A DNA stretch of 64,000 nucleotides, from NCBI RefSeq assembly GCF_030580915.1, contig NZ_JAUQTA010000001.1, positions 930,001 to 994,000 of the forward strand, written 5' to 3'. How positions within the stretch are numbered: the stretch's first letter is position 1; every line of letters begins with the position of its first letter. Below the pieces are notes generated by a model. That model searched no databases and was not told where the DNA came from. It worked only from the letters and a program-made list of their open reading frames with translations. Both the position numbers and the translations under genes were made by a program. This document shows positions 23,403 to 33,711 of the stretch, in pieces. This DNA comes from Nocardioides jiangxiensis. Lineage in GTDB: Bacteria > Actinomycetota > Actinomycetes > Propionibacteriales > Nocardioidaceae.

Positions 23403-25199
23403 TCAGCCGAGGATCTCGGCGGCCTCCAGCCACTCCAGCTCGAGCTCGTCAGCCTGGTCCTGCAGGGCGCCGAGCTCGGCAGCGAGCGCGCCGAGGCGGG
23501 CGTAGTCGTCGGCAGAGGCAGCCATCTCGGCCTCGAGGCGCCCCTTCTCGGCCGCGATCTTCGCCAGCTGCTTGTCGACGCGCTGCAGCACCTTCCGCGC
23601 CTCGCGCTCCTCCGCGCCGCCGGCACGTGCCTTGGCAGCCGCGGGGGCAGGATCAGCTGCCGACGAGGTGTTCGCGGCAGCGGCGGGCGCGTACGGCGCG
23701 GCGCGCAGCCCCGCCTCGCGCCGCTCGAGGTACTCCTCGATGCCGCGCGGCAGGTGCCGGATCTGGCCGTCGCCCATGAGGCCCCAGACCGTGTCGGTGA
23801 CGCGCTCGAGGAAGTAGCGGTCGTGGGAGACCACGATCAGGGTGCCCGGCCAGCCGTCGAGGAAGTCCTCGAGGACGTTCAGCGTCTCGATGTCGAGGTC
23901 GTTGGTCGGCTCGTCCAGCAGCAGCACGTTGGGCTCGTCCAGCAGGGCACGCAGCAGCTCGAAGCGCCGTCGCTCGCCGCCCGACAGGTCGGCCACGCGC
24001 GCGGTCAGGCGGTCGCCGGTGAAGCCGAACCGCTCGAGCATGGACGTCGCCGAGATCTCGCCGTCTGCGGTCCGGGTCACCCGACGGACCCCCTCCACCG
24101 TGCCCAGCACGCGGGCGTCGGGCGGCAGGTCGTCGCGGGCGGACTGCGCGAGCTGGCGCAGCGCGATCGTCTTGCCGCGCTTCACCCGGCCGGCAGACGG
24201 CTCGAGCTCACCGGCGATCAGCCTGAGCACCGAGGACTTGCCCGCGCCGTTGACACCGACGATGCCGACGCGGTCGCCGGGGCCCAGTCGCCACGTCGCG
24301 TGCGAGAGCAGTGTCTTGTCACCCCGCACCAGGTCGACGTCCTCGAGGTCGACGACGTCCTTGCCGAGGCGCTGGGTGGCGAACTTCTGCAGCTCGAAGC
24401 GGTCGCGGGGAGGCGGCACGTCCTCGATCAGCTGGTTGGCCGCGTCGATGCGGAACTTGGGCTTCGACGTCCGGGCCGGAGCGCCGCGGCGCAGCCAGGC
24501 GAGCTCCTTCTTCATCAGGTTCTGCCGGCGCGCCTCGGTCACCGACGCCTGCCGGGCGCGCTCCGCCTTCGCCAGCACGTACGCCGCATAGCCGCCGTCG
24601 AAGGCGTCGACCTGCCCGTCGTGGACCTCCCACGTGGTCTCCACGACCTCGTCGAGGAACCAGCGGTCGTGGGTGACGACGATCAGGGCCGACGAGCGCT
24701 GCCGTATGTGCCGGGCCAGCCATGCGACGGCCTCGACGTCGAGGTGGTTGGTCGGCTCGTCGAGGACGATCAGGTCCCACTCGTCGAGCAGCAGCGCGGC
24801 GAGCGAGCAGCGGCGGCGCTCGCCACCGGAGAGGCCGTCGACGACCCGGTCGAGGTCGAGACCCGCGAGGAGCACCTCGACGATCTCCCGGGTCGAGGTC
24901 TCGGCGGCCCACTCGTGGTCGGCCTTGCCGCGCAGCACCGCCTCGCGGACGGTGTGGTCGTCGTGCAGGGCGTCGCCCTGGTGCAGGTAGCCGATGAGCA
25001 GGCCACGGTTCATCGCCACGCGACCGGTGTCGGGCTCCTCCAGGCCGGTCATCACCTCGAGCAGGGTGGTCTTGCCCCCGCCGTTGCGGCCGACGATGCC
25101 GACCCGCTCCCCCACGGCGATGCCGAGGGAGACCTCGGTCAGCAGCGGGCGGATGCCGTAGGACTTCGAGACCTTCTCGAGGCTGATCAGGTTGGCCAT
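23403..25199 (-). CDS. ABC-F family ATPase (Uup/EttA-like)
   Basis: 598 residues, two ABC cassettes in tandem without membrane helices. The first has Walker A GRNGGGKT near 38-45 and signature LSGGERRR; the second has GVNGAGKS and again LSGGERRR; both Walker B motifs are followed by DEPTNHLD or DEPTNDLD. The linker between cassettes is basic, and a C-terminal coiled coil of about 75 residues follows, as in Uup-like members. ABC-F proteins act on the ribosome or on DNA repair intermediates. It closes the rpfB-rsmA-ispE block, 12 bases after ispE. Confidence 0.93.
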   Translation of the reverse strand: MANLISLEKVSKSYGIRPLLTEVSLGIAVGERVGIVGRNGGGKTTLLEVMTGLEEPDTGRVAMNRGLLIGYLHQGDALHDDHTVREAVLRGKADHEWAAETSTREIVEVLLAGLDLDRVVDGLSGGERRRCSLAALLLDEWDLIVLDEPTNHLDVEAVAWLARHIRQRSSALIVVTHDRWFLDEVVETTWEVHDGQVDAFDGGYAAYVLAKAERARQASVTEARRQNLMKKELAWLRRGAPARTSKPKFRIDAANQLIEDVPPPRDRFELQKFATQRLGKDVVDLEDVDLVRGDKTLLSHATWRLGPGDRVGIVGVNGAGKSSVLRLIAGELEPSAGRVKRGKTIALRQLAQSARDDLPPDARVLGTVEGVRRVTRTADGEISATSMLERFGFTGDRLTARVADLSGGERRRFELLRALLDEPNVLLLDEPTNDLDIETLNVLEDFLDGWPGTLIVVSHDRYFLERVTDTVWGLMGDGQIRHLPRGIEEYLERREAGLRAAPYAPAAAANTSSAADPAPAAAKARAGGAEEREARKVLQRVDKQLAKIAAEKGRLEAEMAASADDYARLGALAAELGALQDQADELELEWLEAAEILG

Positions 25200-25211
25200 G
25201 TGGATCGGACC

Positions 25212-26126
25212 TCAGATTCCGTGAACGACGTGGGCGCCGGCGACGGGGCCGTTGGCGACGAGTGCGCTGCGCCCGTCCTCCTGGAGTACGCCGGCGAGCG
25301 CGCGGGCCTCGTCGGGGCCGGCGCAGAGGAAGACGACGGTAGGGCCGGAGCCGCTGACCAGGCCGCGGAGCGCACCACTGGCCTCGCCCAGGGCGATCAG
25401 CTCGCCCAGGTCGGGACGCAGGTCCACCGCCGGCGCCTGCAGGTCGTTGTGCAGGGCCTCCGCCAGCGCATGCACGTCGCCGGCGGCCAGCGCCTCCACG
25501 ACGGCGGTCGCCGGAGCGGGCACGGGCGACGCCGCGGGCGCGAGCCCGTCGTAGTGGCGGTAGACGGCGGGGGTCGAGAGACCACCGGAGGTCGACGGCA
25601 CGACGACCCACCAGAGGACCGCGTCGCCGGCGGGCAGCGGCTCCACGACCTCGCCGCGGCCCGTGCCGAGCGCATGGCCGCCGTGGAGCGCGAACGGCAC
25701 GTCCGAGCCGAGGTCGGCGGCGATGCGGAGCAGGTCGTCGTCGGAGGTCTGCAGGTCGAGGAGCCGGTCCAGGGCGACGAGCGCCGCCGCCGCGTCGGCC
25801 GACCCGCCGGCGAGGCCGCCGGCGACCGGGATGCCCTTCACGATCCGGACGGCTGCCACGACGTCACGACCGTGCAGGTCGGCGAGCGCCCGGGCAGCGG
25901 CCGCGACGATGTTGGAGTCGTCCAGCGGCACACCGTCGGCGTCGACGTAGGCGGCCGCGTCGAGCGAGAGCGACCAGGCGGTGGCAGGGGTGGCGACCAC
26001 GTCGTCGTACAGGCCGACGGAGGTGTAGACGGTCTCCAGCGGGTGGAACCCGTCGTCACGGGGGCCGCCCACACCCAGGTGCAGGTTGATCTTCGCGGGT
26101 GCCCGGACGGTGACGCGGTCAGTCAT
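25212..26126 (-). CDS. ispE: 4-diphosphocytidyl-2-C-methyl-D-erythritol kinase
   Basis: 304 residues, GHMP kinase. Phosphorylates CDP-ME in the non-mevalonate isoprenoid pathway. [11 protein letters not shown] at the N-terminus, the ATP loop [15 protein letters not shown] (about 95-110) and the C-terminal [12 protein letters not shown] are diagnostic. ATG 26126 overlaps the end of rsmA by 8 bases, so translation is coupled. rpfB-rsmA-ispE is also an operon in M. tuberculosis. Confidence 0.96.
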   Translation of the reverse strand: MTDRVTVRAPAKINLHLGVGGPRDDGFHPLETVYTSVGLYDDVVATPATAWSLSLDAAAYVDADGVPLDDSNIVAAAARALADLHGRDVVAAVRIVKGIPVAGGLAGGSADAAAALVALDRLLDLQTSDDDLLRIAADLGSDVPFALHGGHALGTGRGEVVEPLPAGDAVLWWVVVPSTSGGLSTPAVYRHYDGLAPAASPVPAPATAVVEALAAGDVHALAEALHNDLQAPAVDLRPDLGELIALGEASGALRGLVSGSGPTVVFLCAGPDEARALAGVLQEDGRSALVANGPVAGAHVVHGI

Positions 26127-27021
26127 CCGACGCCTTCGCGGAGTTGCGGGTCGCGACGATGCCCGGCAGGCCCTCCGCGATCCGGATGAAGTCCTCGATG
26201 ACCAGCGCCTCGCCACGCGCCAGCGGGTCGATGCCCGCGGCAGCCAGCGCCGCGTCGATCTCCTCCGCGCTGCCGACGACGCCACGCAGGGCCCCACGCA
26301 GCGCCTTGCGCCGTTGCGCGAACGCCGCGTCGACCACGGCGAAGACCTGCTCGCGCGTCGCGGTGGTCGCAGGCGGCTCGCGCCGGGTCCACGCCACCAG
26401 GCCGGAGTCGACGTTGGGAGCGGGCCAGAAGACGTTGCGGCCGATCGCCCCCGCGCGGCGTACGTCGGCGTACCAGGCCGCCTTGAGGGACGGGACGCCG
26501 TAGACCTTCGAGCCGGGCTTGGCGGCCAGGCGGTCGGCCACCTCGGCCTGCACCATGACCAGACCGCGCTCGAGGCTCGGCAGCAGCTGGAGCATGTGCA
26601 GCAGCACGGGCACGGAGACGTTGTAGGGCAGGTTGGCGACGAGCGCCGTGGGCGCCGGCCCGGGCACCTCGCGGACCCGCAGGGCGTCGGAGACGACGAG
26701 CCCGAAGTTCGCCGCCTGGTTGGGTGCGAACTCCTCGATCGTGCGGTGCAGGCGCGAGGCGAGCAGCTCGTCGATCTCGATCGCCGTCACGTGGCCGGCG
26801 ACCTCGAGCAGGGCCAGGGTCAGCGAGCCGAGGCCGGGGCCGATCTCGACGACGACGTCGTCGGCCGTGATGCCGGACTCGCGCACGATGCGACGCACGG
26901 TGTTGGGGTCGATGACGAAGTTCTGGCCGCGCTGCTTGGTCGGACGGACGTCGAGCTCAGCCGCCAGTGCACGAACCTCCGCCGGCCCGAGGAGACGGGG
27001 GCCGGCGGAGGTGTCAGTCAT
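26119..27021 (-). CDS. rsmA: 16S rRNA dimethyladenosine transferase (KsgA)
   Basis: 300 residues. Dimethylates the two adjacent adenines near the 3' end of 16S rRNA. SAM site [10 protein letters not shown] (58-67), acidic loop AIEID and catalytic motif NLPYNVS are present, followed by the C-terminal helical domain. Although downstream of rpfB by 47 bases, it has its own TACGCT box (27029-27034) 7 bases before ATG 27021, so an internal leaderless promoter is likely. Loss of KsgA gives kasugamycin resistance in other bacteria. Confidence 0.96.
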   Translation of the reverse strand: MTDTSAGPRLLGPAEVRALAAELDVRPTKQRGQNFVIDPNTVRRIVRESGITADDVVVEIGPGLGSLTLALLEVAGHVTAIEIDELLASRLHRTIEEFAPNQAANFGLVVSDALRVREVPGPAPTALVANLPYNVSVPVLLHMLQLLPSLERGLVMVQAEVADRLAAKPGSKVYGVPSLKAAWYADVRRAGAIGRNVFWPAPNVDSGLVAWTRREPPATTATREQVFAVVDAAFAQRRKALRGALRGVVGSAEEIDAALAAAGIDPLARGEALVIEDFIRIAEGLPGIVATRNSAKASDD

Positions 27022-27068
27022 GCGGTGAAGCGTAGTGGGCCGCTGCGGCCCACGACGAAGCGCGGCTG

Positions 27069-28370
<1,302 letters not shown>

Positions 28371-28468
28371 TCACGGACATACCGGGACATCCGCCCCACG
28401 GGTCACATGCGCCCCGAACCAGTCGGCGTCGACCTGTCGAAGGTCACGTCCACCGCCCCCGGGACGGG

Positions 28469-29359
28469 TCACCAGGAGCCGTAGACCGCCCCCGTGTTGG
28501 CGTCCACCGCGGCACACAGCTCGCCCAGGTCGTCCCCGCGCGCCTCGGCCATCACCCTCATCGTCAGCGGCACCAGGTACGACGCGTTGGGACGCCCGCG
28601 GTACGGCGTCGGGGTGAGGAACGGGGCGTCGGTCTCGACCAGGATCCGGTCCCGCGGGGTGACGCGCAGGGCGTCGCGGAGACCTTCGGCGTTCTTGAAG
28701 GTGACGGTGCCGGCGAAGGACAGGTGAGCGCCGCGGTCCAGGCACGCCTTCGCGAAGTCGGCGTCGCCGGAGAAGCAGTGCATCACCCAGCGCTCGGGCG
28801 CTCCCTCGCTGTCGAGCACGCGCAGCACGGCGTCGTGGGCCTCGCGGTCGTGGATCATCAGCGCCTTGCCGTGGCGCTTCGCGATGTCGATGTGCCGCCG
28901 GAACGACTCCTCCTGCGCAGCCAGTCCGTCCCCGGACGTACGGAAGAAGTCCAGGCCGGTCTCACCGATGCAGCGGACCCGCTCGTGGTCGCGCGCGAGC
29001 GCCTCGATGCCGGCCAGGTGCTCCTCGAGCAGGCCTGCCTCGGCCAGCCGGGGGACCTCGTTGGGGTGCAGCGCGACCGCGGCGAGCACGCGCTCCTGGG
29101 TGGAGGCGAGCTCGGCGGACCACTGCGAGCCGGCGAGGTCCACCCCGACCTGCACGATGCGCCCCACGCCGACGGCGTCACCGGCGGCGAGGGCGTCGCC
29201 GGGCGCGATCCAGTCGTCGCCGTCGGCGATGTCGAGGTGGCAGTGGTTGTCCACCACCGGGTGCGGGAGCGGCTCCGGGGCCGGCGGACGCTCGCGGTTG
29301 CGCCTCTGCCCGGACTTCTCCTCGGTCGCGGAGCGCTGGCGCAGGGGCTGGTCACTCAC
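28469..29359 (-). CDS. tatD: TatD family metal-dependent DNase
   Basis: 296 residues. TIM-barrel hydrolase with metal ligands in DNHCHLD (about 38-44), the ETGLDFFR block carrying Glu, HDREAHDA, HCFSGD and ETDAPFL near the C-terminus. TatD enzymes are 3'-5' exonucleases involved in DNA repair or quality control. An extra basic N-terminal region of about 35 residues precedes the domain. The GTG start overlaps the end of the alpha/beta hydrolase gene by 8 bases. tatD next to rpfB is conserved in actinobacteria; metG, often upstream, is absent here. Confidence 0.94.
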   Translation of the reverse strand: MSDQPLRQRSATEEKSGQRRNRERPPAPEPLPHPVVDNHCHLDIADGDDWIAPGDALAAGDAVGVGRIVQVGVDLAGSQWSAELASTQERVLAAVALHPNEVPRLAEAGLLEEHLAGIEALARDHERVRCIGETGLDFFRTSGDGLAAQEESFRRHIDIAKRHGKALMIHDREAHDAVLRVLDSEGAPERWVMHCFSGDADFAKACLDRGAHLSFAGTVTFKNAEGLRDALRVTPRDRILVETDAPFLTPTPYRGRPNASYLVPLTMRVMAEARGDDLGELCAAVDANTGAVYGSW

Positions 29360-30185
29360 CGCGGACACGCTCCAGGATCGCGTCGGCCAGGGGCTTCGGG
29401 GCCTCGGTCGGGACCCAGTGGGAGACGCCGGTGAGCTCCACGAAGTGGTAGGGCCCGGTGACGTAGCGCTCGCAGAGCTCGGCGGCGTGACGACCGATGT
29501 AGAGGTCGGCGTCGGACCAGACGAACGTCGTCGGGGTGACGACCGGGATCGAGGCGTCGCGCGGGTCGTTGAACGGCAGCTGGCGGTACCAGTTGAGCGC
29601 GGTGCGCAGCGCACCGTCCTCGACCACCTCGGAACGGAAGCGGGCGTACTGCTCCTCGCTCATGCCGCCGGCGCGGATCCACTTCACGAACGGCGCGGTG
29701 CCAACCAGGTGCTCGGGCAGCCACGGGAGCTGGAAGGCGCCCATGTACCAGGACTTCGCACCCTGCCGGGAGGTGAGCATCGCCTTCGTCATCGCACCGA
29801 GATGAGGCACGGACACCGCCGTCAGCGTCCGCACCGCGTCGGGGTGGTACTGCGTGGTCGCCCAGGCCGCCGCCGCTCCCCAGTCGTGGCCCACCAGGTG
29901 CGCGGAGCCGCCGACGGCGTCGATCAGCGCGCGGGCGTCGCCGGCGACCTTGCGCATCGTGTAGGCGCGGCGGCTCGTCGGCCGGGCACCCCGCGACAGG
30001 CCGCGCTGGTCCGGAGCGAACGTCCGGTAGCCGGCGTCGTTGAGCAGGCGCGCGACGGCGTTCCACGAGTTGCCGCGCTCGGGGAAGCCGTGCAGGAGCA
30101 CGATCGGCTCGCCGTCCAGCGGACCGGAGTCGATGACGTCGAAGGTGAGGCCGTCGTTGGTGAACTGCGTGAGCCGCTCGGTCAT
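29352..30185 (-). CDS. alpha/beta hydrolase (epoxide hydrolase-like)
   Basis: 277 residues. HGFPERGNSW (about 34-43) supplies the oxyanion motif, GHDWGAAAAW (about 98-107) has Asp as nucleophile at the elbow, the arrangement of epoxide hydrolases and dehalogenases, and SHWVPTEAP near the end carries the catalytic His. The substrate is unknown. TAGCGT lies 7 bases before ATG 30185, fitting a leaderless transcript that continues into tatD. The gene occupies the place where metG stands in mycobacteria. Confidence 0.88.
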   Translation of the reverse strand: MTERLTQFTNDGLTFDVIDSGPLDGEPIVLLHGFPERGNSWNAVARLLNDAGYRTFAPDQRGLSRGARPTSRRAYTMRKVAGDARALIDAVGGSAHLVGHDWGAAAAWATTQYHPDAVRTLTAVSVPHLGAMTKAMLTSRQGAKSWYMGAFQLPWLPEHLVGTAPFVKWIRAGGMSEEQYARFRSEVVEDGALRTALNWYRQLPFNDPRDASIPVVTPTTFVWSDADLYIGRHAAELCERYVTGPYHFVELTGVSHWVPTEAPKPLADAILERVRGE

Positions 30186-30222
30186 GGAGCCCACGCTAGG
30201 GCATGCCCGGAACCGCCCCGGG

Positions 30223-31059
30223 TCAACCGCGGTGGACCGCGTCGTACACCTCACGCTTGGGTACGCCGGCCCGGCGGGCGACCTCGAGGATCGCGTCCTT
30301 GCGCGTCACGCCCTCGGCCTCGATCTCCGCCACCAGGTCACGCCAGACGGCGGGATCCGCCTCGACGCTCGCACCGCCGGGAGCTCCCTGGACGACGAGC
30401 GTGATCTCGCCACGCACCTCCCCCTCGGCCCACGCGACCAGGTCGGCCAGCGGCCCGCGGATGACCTCCTCGTAGGTCTTGGTCAGCTCGCGGCAGACCG
30501 CGGCGGGCCGATCGCCGCCGAACGCCTCCGCGAGCGCCGCGAGCACCGCGCCCGTGCGGTGCGGGGCTTCGAAGAAGACCATCGTGCGCTCCTCCCGTGC
30601 CAGCGAGGCGAGGCGGCGCGACCGCTCCCCCGCCTTGCGGGGCAGGAACCCCTCGAAGCAGAACCGGTCGACGGGCAGCCCGCTGACGGCGAGCGCGGTG
30701 AGGACGGCCGACGGCCCGGGCACCGCGGTCACGTGCACGCCCTGCTCGACCGCGGCGGCCACGAGCCGGTAGCCGGGGTCGGAGACGGACGGCATGCCGG
30801 CATCGGTCACGAGCAGCACACGCTGTCCGGCGAGGAGCCGCTCGAGCAGCTGGGGCGTACGGCCCGACTCGTTGCCCTCGAAGTAGGAGAGCACCCGGGC
30901 CCCGGTCTCGACGCCGAGGTCGTGGAGCAGGCGGCGCAGGCGACGGGTGTCCTCGGCGGCGATGACGTCCGCGGCCACCAGCTCCGTCGCGAGGCGCGGG
31001 GGCGCGTCCTCCACCCGGCCGATGGGCGTCGCGGCGAGGACGAGGGTGCCGGAAGTCAT
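30223..31059 (-). CDS. rsmI: 16S rRNA (cytidine-2'-O)-methyltransferase
   Basis: 278 residues. SAM-dependent tetrapyrrole-methylase-fold enzyme that methylates C1402 of 16S r[13 protein letters not shown] at the N-terminus, [27 protein letters not shown] and [16 protein letters not shown] are family blocks, and the C-terminal helix-turn-helix extension is present. It is divergent from pmt, with 55 bases between starts, as in M. tuberculosis Rv1002c/Rv1003. Confidence 0.96.
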   Translation of the reverse strand: MTSGTLVLAATPIGRVEDAPPRLATELVAADVIAAEDTRRLRRLLHDLGVETGARVLSYFEGNESGRTPQLLERLLAGQRVLLVTDAGMPSVSDPGYRLVAAAVEQGVHVTAVPGPSAVLTALAVSGLPVDRFCFEGFLPRKAGERSRRLASLAREERTMVFFEAPHRTGAVLAALAEAFGGDRPAAVCRELTKTYEEVIRGPLADLVAWAEGEVRGEITLVVQGAPGGASVEADPAVWRDLVAEIEAEGVTRKDAILEVARRAGVPKREVYDAVHRG

Positions 31060-31114
31060 GGGGAGATCATCGCAGCCGGCCTCCGCACACGAGGCGCCCG
31101 ACTAGGGTGACGCC

Positions 31115-32761
31115 GTGCCCACGCCGTTCCCCTCCGCCGCCGAGCGCGGCCGCCACGCGTCGTACCCCGAGGGGCGCCTGGCCGGGTGGGCAGCGAGCCT
31201 GGGCGTCTTCGCACTGGCGCTCTTCCTGCGCCTGTGGCACCTCGGCACCCCCCGCGAGTTCGCCTTCGACGAGACGTACTACGCCAAGGACGCCTGGTCG
31301 ATGCTCCACTTCGGCTACGCGCGCAACTACGCCGACGGAGCCGACGCGAAGATCCTCGCCGGGCACACGATGGACCAGTTCTCCAGCGGCCCCGAGATGG
31401 TCGTGCACCCCGACGTGGGCAAGTGGCTGATCGCGCTGGGCGAGAAGGCGTTCGGCATGGACCCCTTCGGCTGGCGGGTCGCCTCGGCGGTCGTCGGGTC
31501 GCTGATGGTGCTGGTGATGGTCCGCCTGGCCCGGCGCCTGACCGGCTCCACCCTGCTCGGCGTCCTGGCCGGCCTGCTGCTCTGCTTCGACGGCATGCAG
31601 CTGGTGCTCTCGCGGCTGGCGCTGCTGGACATCTTCCTGGCGTTCTTCCTGCTGCTCGCCGTCCACTGCGTGGTGGCCGACCGGCAGTGGTTCCGCGCGC
31701 GGGTGATGGCCGCGGGCCGGATGCGCGTGCTGTTCCGCCCCTGGCTGCTCGCTGCGGGGGTCAGCTTCGGTCTCGCCTGCGGCACCAAGTGGACCGCCGT
31801 CTGGCCGCTCGCGGCGTTCGGCCTGCTGGTCTGGGTCTGGTCGGCCGGCGCACGACGCGCCACCGGTACGCGGCTGGCGCTGCTGAAGTCGGCGTTCCTC
31901 GACGGCATCGGCGCGTTCGTCCACCTGGTCGTGGTCGCCCTCGTCGTCTACGTCGCGAGCTGGACCGGCTGGCTCGTCCACGCCCACACCTTCGAGGAGA
32001 ACCTCTCCGCCACGCAATACCACCGCTACGTCAGCTGGGACGGCACCTGCACCGGCGAGGGCGACAAGGCCGAGCTCAAGGACGTGCGGTACGACGACAG
32101 CCGCGTCTGGTCGACCGCGAAGGCGAAGGACGCCTCGGGGCTGGGCGAGGTCGCCCAGTCCCTTCACTCGCTGTGGCTCTACCACCAGGACGTCTACCGC
32201 TTCCACACGACGTTCCTGAACTGCAGCACCCACACCTACGCCTCCGACCCGGGCGGCTGGATCCTGATGAGCCGACCCGTCTCGGCCTCGGTCACCAACG
32301 ACATCAAGCCCGGCACACACGGGTGCGACGCGGCAGCCGACAGCCACTGCATCCGCGAGGTGCTGATCCTGGGCAACCCCGTGCTCTGGTGGGCCGGCGC
32401 ACTCGCGCTGATCGGCTCGGTGATCCTCTGGGCCGGCCGGCGCGACTGGCGGCACGGGATCGCGGTCGTCGGCGTCGCCTCGACCTGGCTGCCGTGGCAG
32501 CTGAACGACGCCCGACCGATCTTCAGCTTCTACGCGTCGGCGTTCACGCCGTTCCTGGTCCTCTCGCTCGTCCTGCTGCTGGGCGAGCTGCTCGGGCCCG
32601 ACCGCGGCCCCTCCCGGCGGCGTACGACGGGGACCATCGTGGGCGGCACCTTCCTCGTGCTCGTGATCGCCGCCTTCGCGTGGTTCTGGCCGGTCCTGAC
32701 CGGCGACCTGCTGACGCTTCGCGAGTGGCAGGCCCGCATGTGGTTCAGCAGATGGATCTGA
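31115..32761 (+). CDS. pmt: polyprenyl-phosphate-mannose protein mannosyltransferase
   Basis: 548 residues, about ten membrane helices. GT39 family: EFAFDETYYAKDAW (about 48-61) carries the catalytic Asp-Glu in the first extracytoplasmic loop. It transfers mannose from polyprenyl-phosphate-mannose to Ser/Thr of proteins as they leave through Sec, so many exported proteins of this organism, perhaps the lipoproteins and Rpf here, may be O-mannosylated. TAGGGT (31103-31108) stands 6 bases before the GTG. Position beside rsmI is conserved in actinobacteria. Confidence 0.94.
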   Translation: MPTPFPSAAERGRHASYPEGRLAGWAASLGVFALALFLRLWHLGTPREFAFDETYYAKDAWSMLHFGYARNYADGADAKILAGHTMDQFSSGPEMVVHPDVGKWLIALGEKAFGMDPFGWRVASAVVGSLMVLVMVRLARRLTGSTLLGVLAGLLLCFDGMQLVLSRLALLDIFLAFFLLLAVHCVVADRQWFRARVMAAGRMRVLFRPWLLAAGVSFGLACGTKWTAVWPLAAFGLLVWVWSAGARRATGTRLALLKSAFLDGIGAFVHLVVVALVVYVASWTGWLVHAHTFEENLSATQYHRYVSWDGTCTGEGDKAELKDVRYDDSRVWSTAKAKDASGLGEVAQSLHSLWLYHQDVYRFHTTFLNCSTHTYASDPGGWILMSRPVSASVTNDIKPGTHGCDAAADSHCIREVLILGNPVLWWAGALALIGSVILWAGRRDWRHGIAVVGVASTWLPWQLNDARPIFSFYASAFTPFLVLSLVLLLGELLGPDRGPSRRRTTGTIVGGTFLVLVIAAFAWFWPVLTGDLLTLREWQARMWFSRWI

Positions 32762-32831
32762 GCCGCACGGCCCCGCGCAAGGGTCCTGCATAGCGGCCTA
32801 CGCACAGCCCGCGATGCCCTATGGTCGGCCC

Positions 32832-33521
32832 ATGGAGCACGCGGAGCAGTTTCCCTACGAGGAGTTCGGCCGGCGCTTCTTCGCGCTCGCCGTCACCGAG
32901 GAGCGGATCCTCGCCGGCGTCAACACCCTGGCCGGCCAGCCGATCGACGTCGGACCGCTCGGAGTCGGCCCGGGCAAGCTCGCGAAGGTCACCGCGAAGG
33001 GCCAGATCGGGGCCGCGACCGCCCGCCCGATCGCCGGCGACGCGATCGCCTACCGGGTGACGCTGCCGGTCGAGCTCACCTTCGAGGTCCACCTCCAGCT
33101 GGACCGTCACCGCTTCCAGGCCGAGCTCGAGGTGCCGCTGATCCTCACCGCGCTGGCGATCGAGGAGCTCAAGATCTTCATCGACGTCGCGCCGCCGCTG
33201 CCCAACCAGGTCCGCGTGAAGCTGCGGGCAGAGGGCCTGCGGGCATCGCTGCTCAACCGCGTCGTCGGTGTCGACACCGAGCTGCAGCGGTTCGTCGCCA
33301 AGTACGTCAAGCGTGAGCTCTCGAAGCCGGCCGTCCTCGCGGCGCGCACCATCGACGTCCTCAAGGCGGTCGAGTCCTCGTGGTCCTCGGTCGCGCCGCA
33401 GTCCTCCGTCGAGCCCGCCGCCATCGCAGCCGACCTCAGCGGAGCCCTCGAGCAGGAGATCCAGCACAGCGACCTGATCTCCGAGCTGACCGGCGAGTTC
33501 CAGCCTCCCGCCGAGGACTGA
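32832..33521 (+). CDS. conserved actinobacterial protein of unknown function
   Basis: 229 residues, soluble, no signal peptide. Beta-rich middle part (AYRVTLPVELTFEVHLQLDRHRF, about 74-96, then alternating strands) with a helical C-terminal third ending in an acidic QPPAED tail. I do not recognise a named domain. TATGGT at 32820-32825 lies 6 bases before ATG 32832, supporting this start over an in-frame ATG at 32814. It follows pmt by 70 bases but probably has its own leaderless promoter. Confidence 0.7.
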   Translation: MEHAEQFPYEEFGRRFFALAVTEERILAGVNTLAGQPIDVGPLGVGPGKLAKVTAKGQIGAATARPIAGDAIAYRVTLPVELTFEVHLQLDRHRFQAELEVPLILTALAIEELKIFIDVAPPLPNQVRVKLRAEGLRASLLNRVVGVDTELQRFVAKYVKRELSKPAVLAARTIDVLKAVESSWSSVAPQSSVEPAAIAADLSGALEQEIQHSDLISELTGEFQPPAED

Positions 33522-33596
33522 GCAGCACGGTCGACTAGCAGAAAACACACCGTCACGAGACCGGAATCGGAAAAGAACAATCCTTTTTCTTTTTCA

Positions 33597-33626
33597 TTGA
33601 CAGGTGGTCCAGACCGTCGATTGAGT
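33597..33626 (+). promoter_or_regulatory. promoter with operator in the spacer, secreted protein gene
   Basis: The 190 bases 33522-33711 are distinctly A/T-rich for this genome. TTGACA (33597-33602) is a perfect -35; TTGAGT (33621-33626) is the best -10 at 18 bases. Between them lies TGGTC-CA-GACCG (33605-33616), sharing 12 bases with the operator at 17485. Confidence 0.55.
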
Positions 33627-33711
33627 TTCCCCGGACGTGGGGGAATTCGGGTCACCCAACCTGGCCGAATGCGTCCTTTTCTCATCCATGAATCGAGGAA
33701 AGGTAGAGCTG

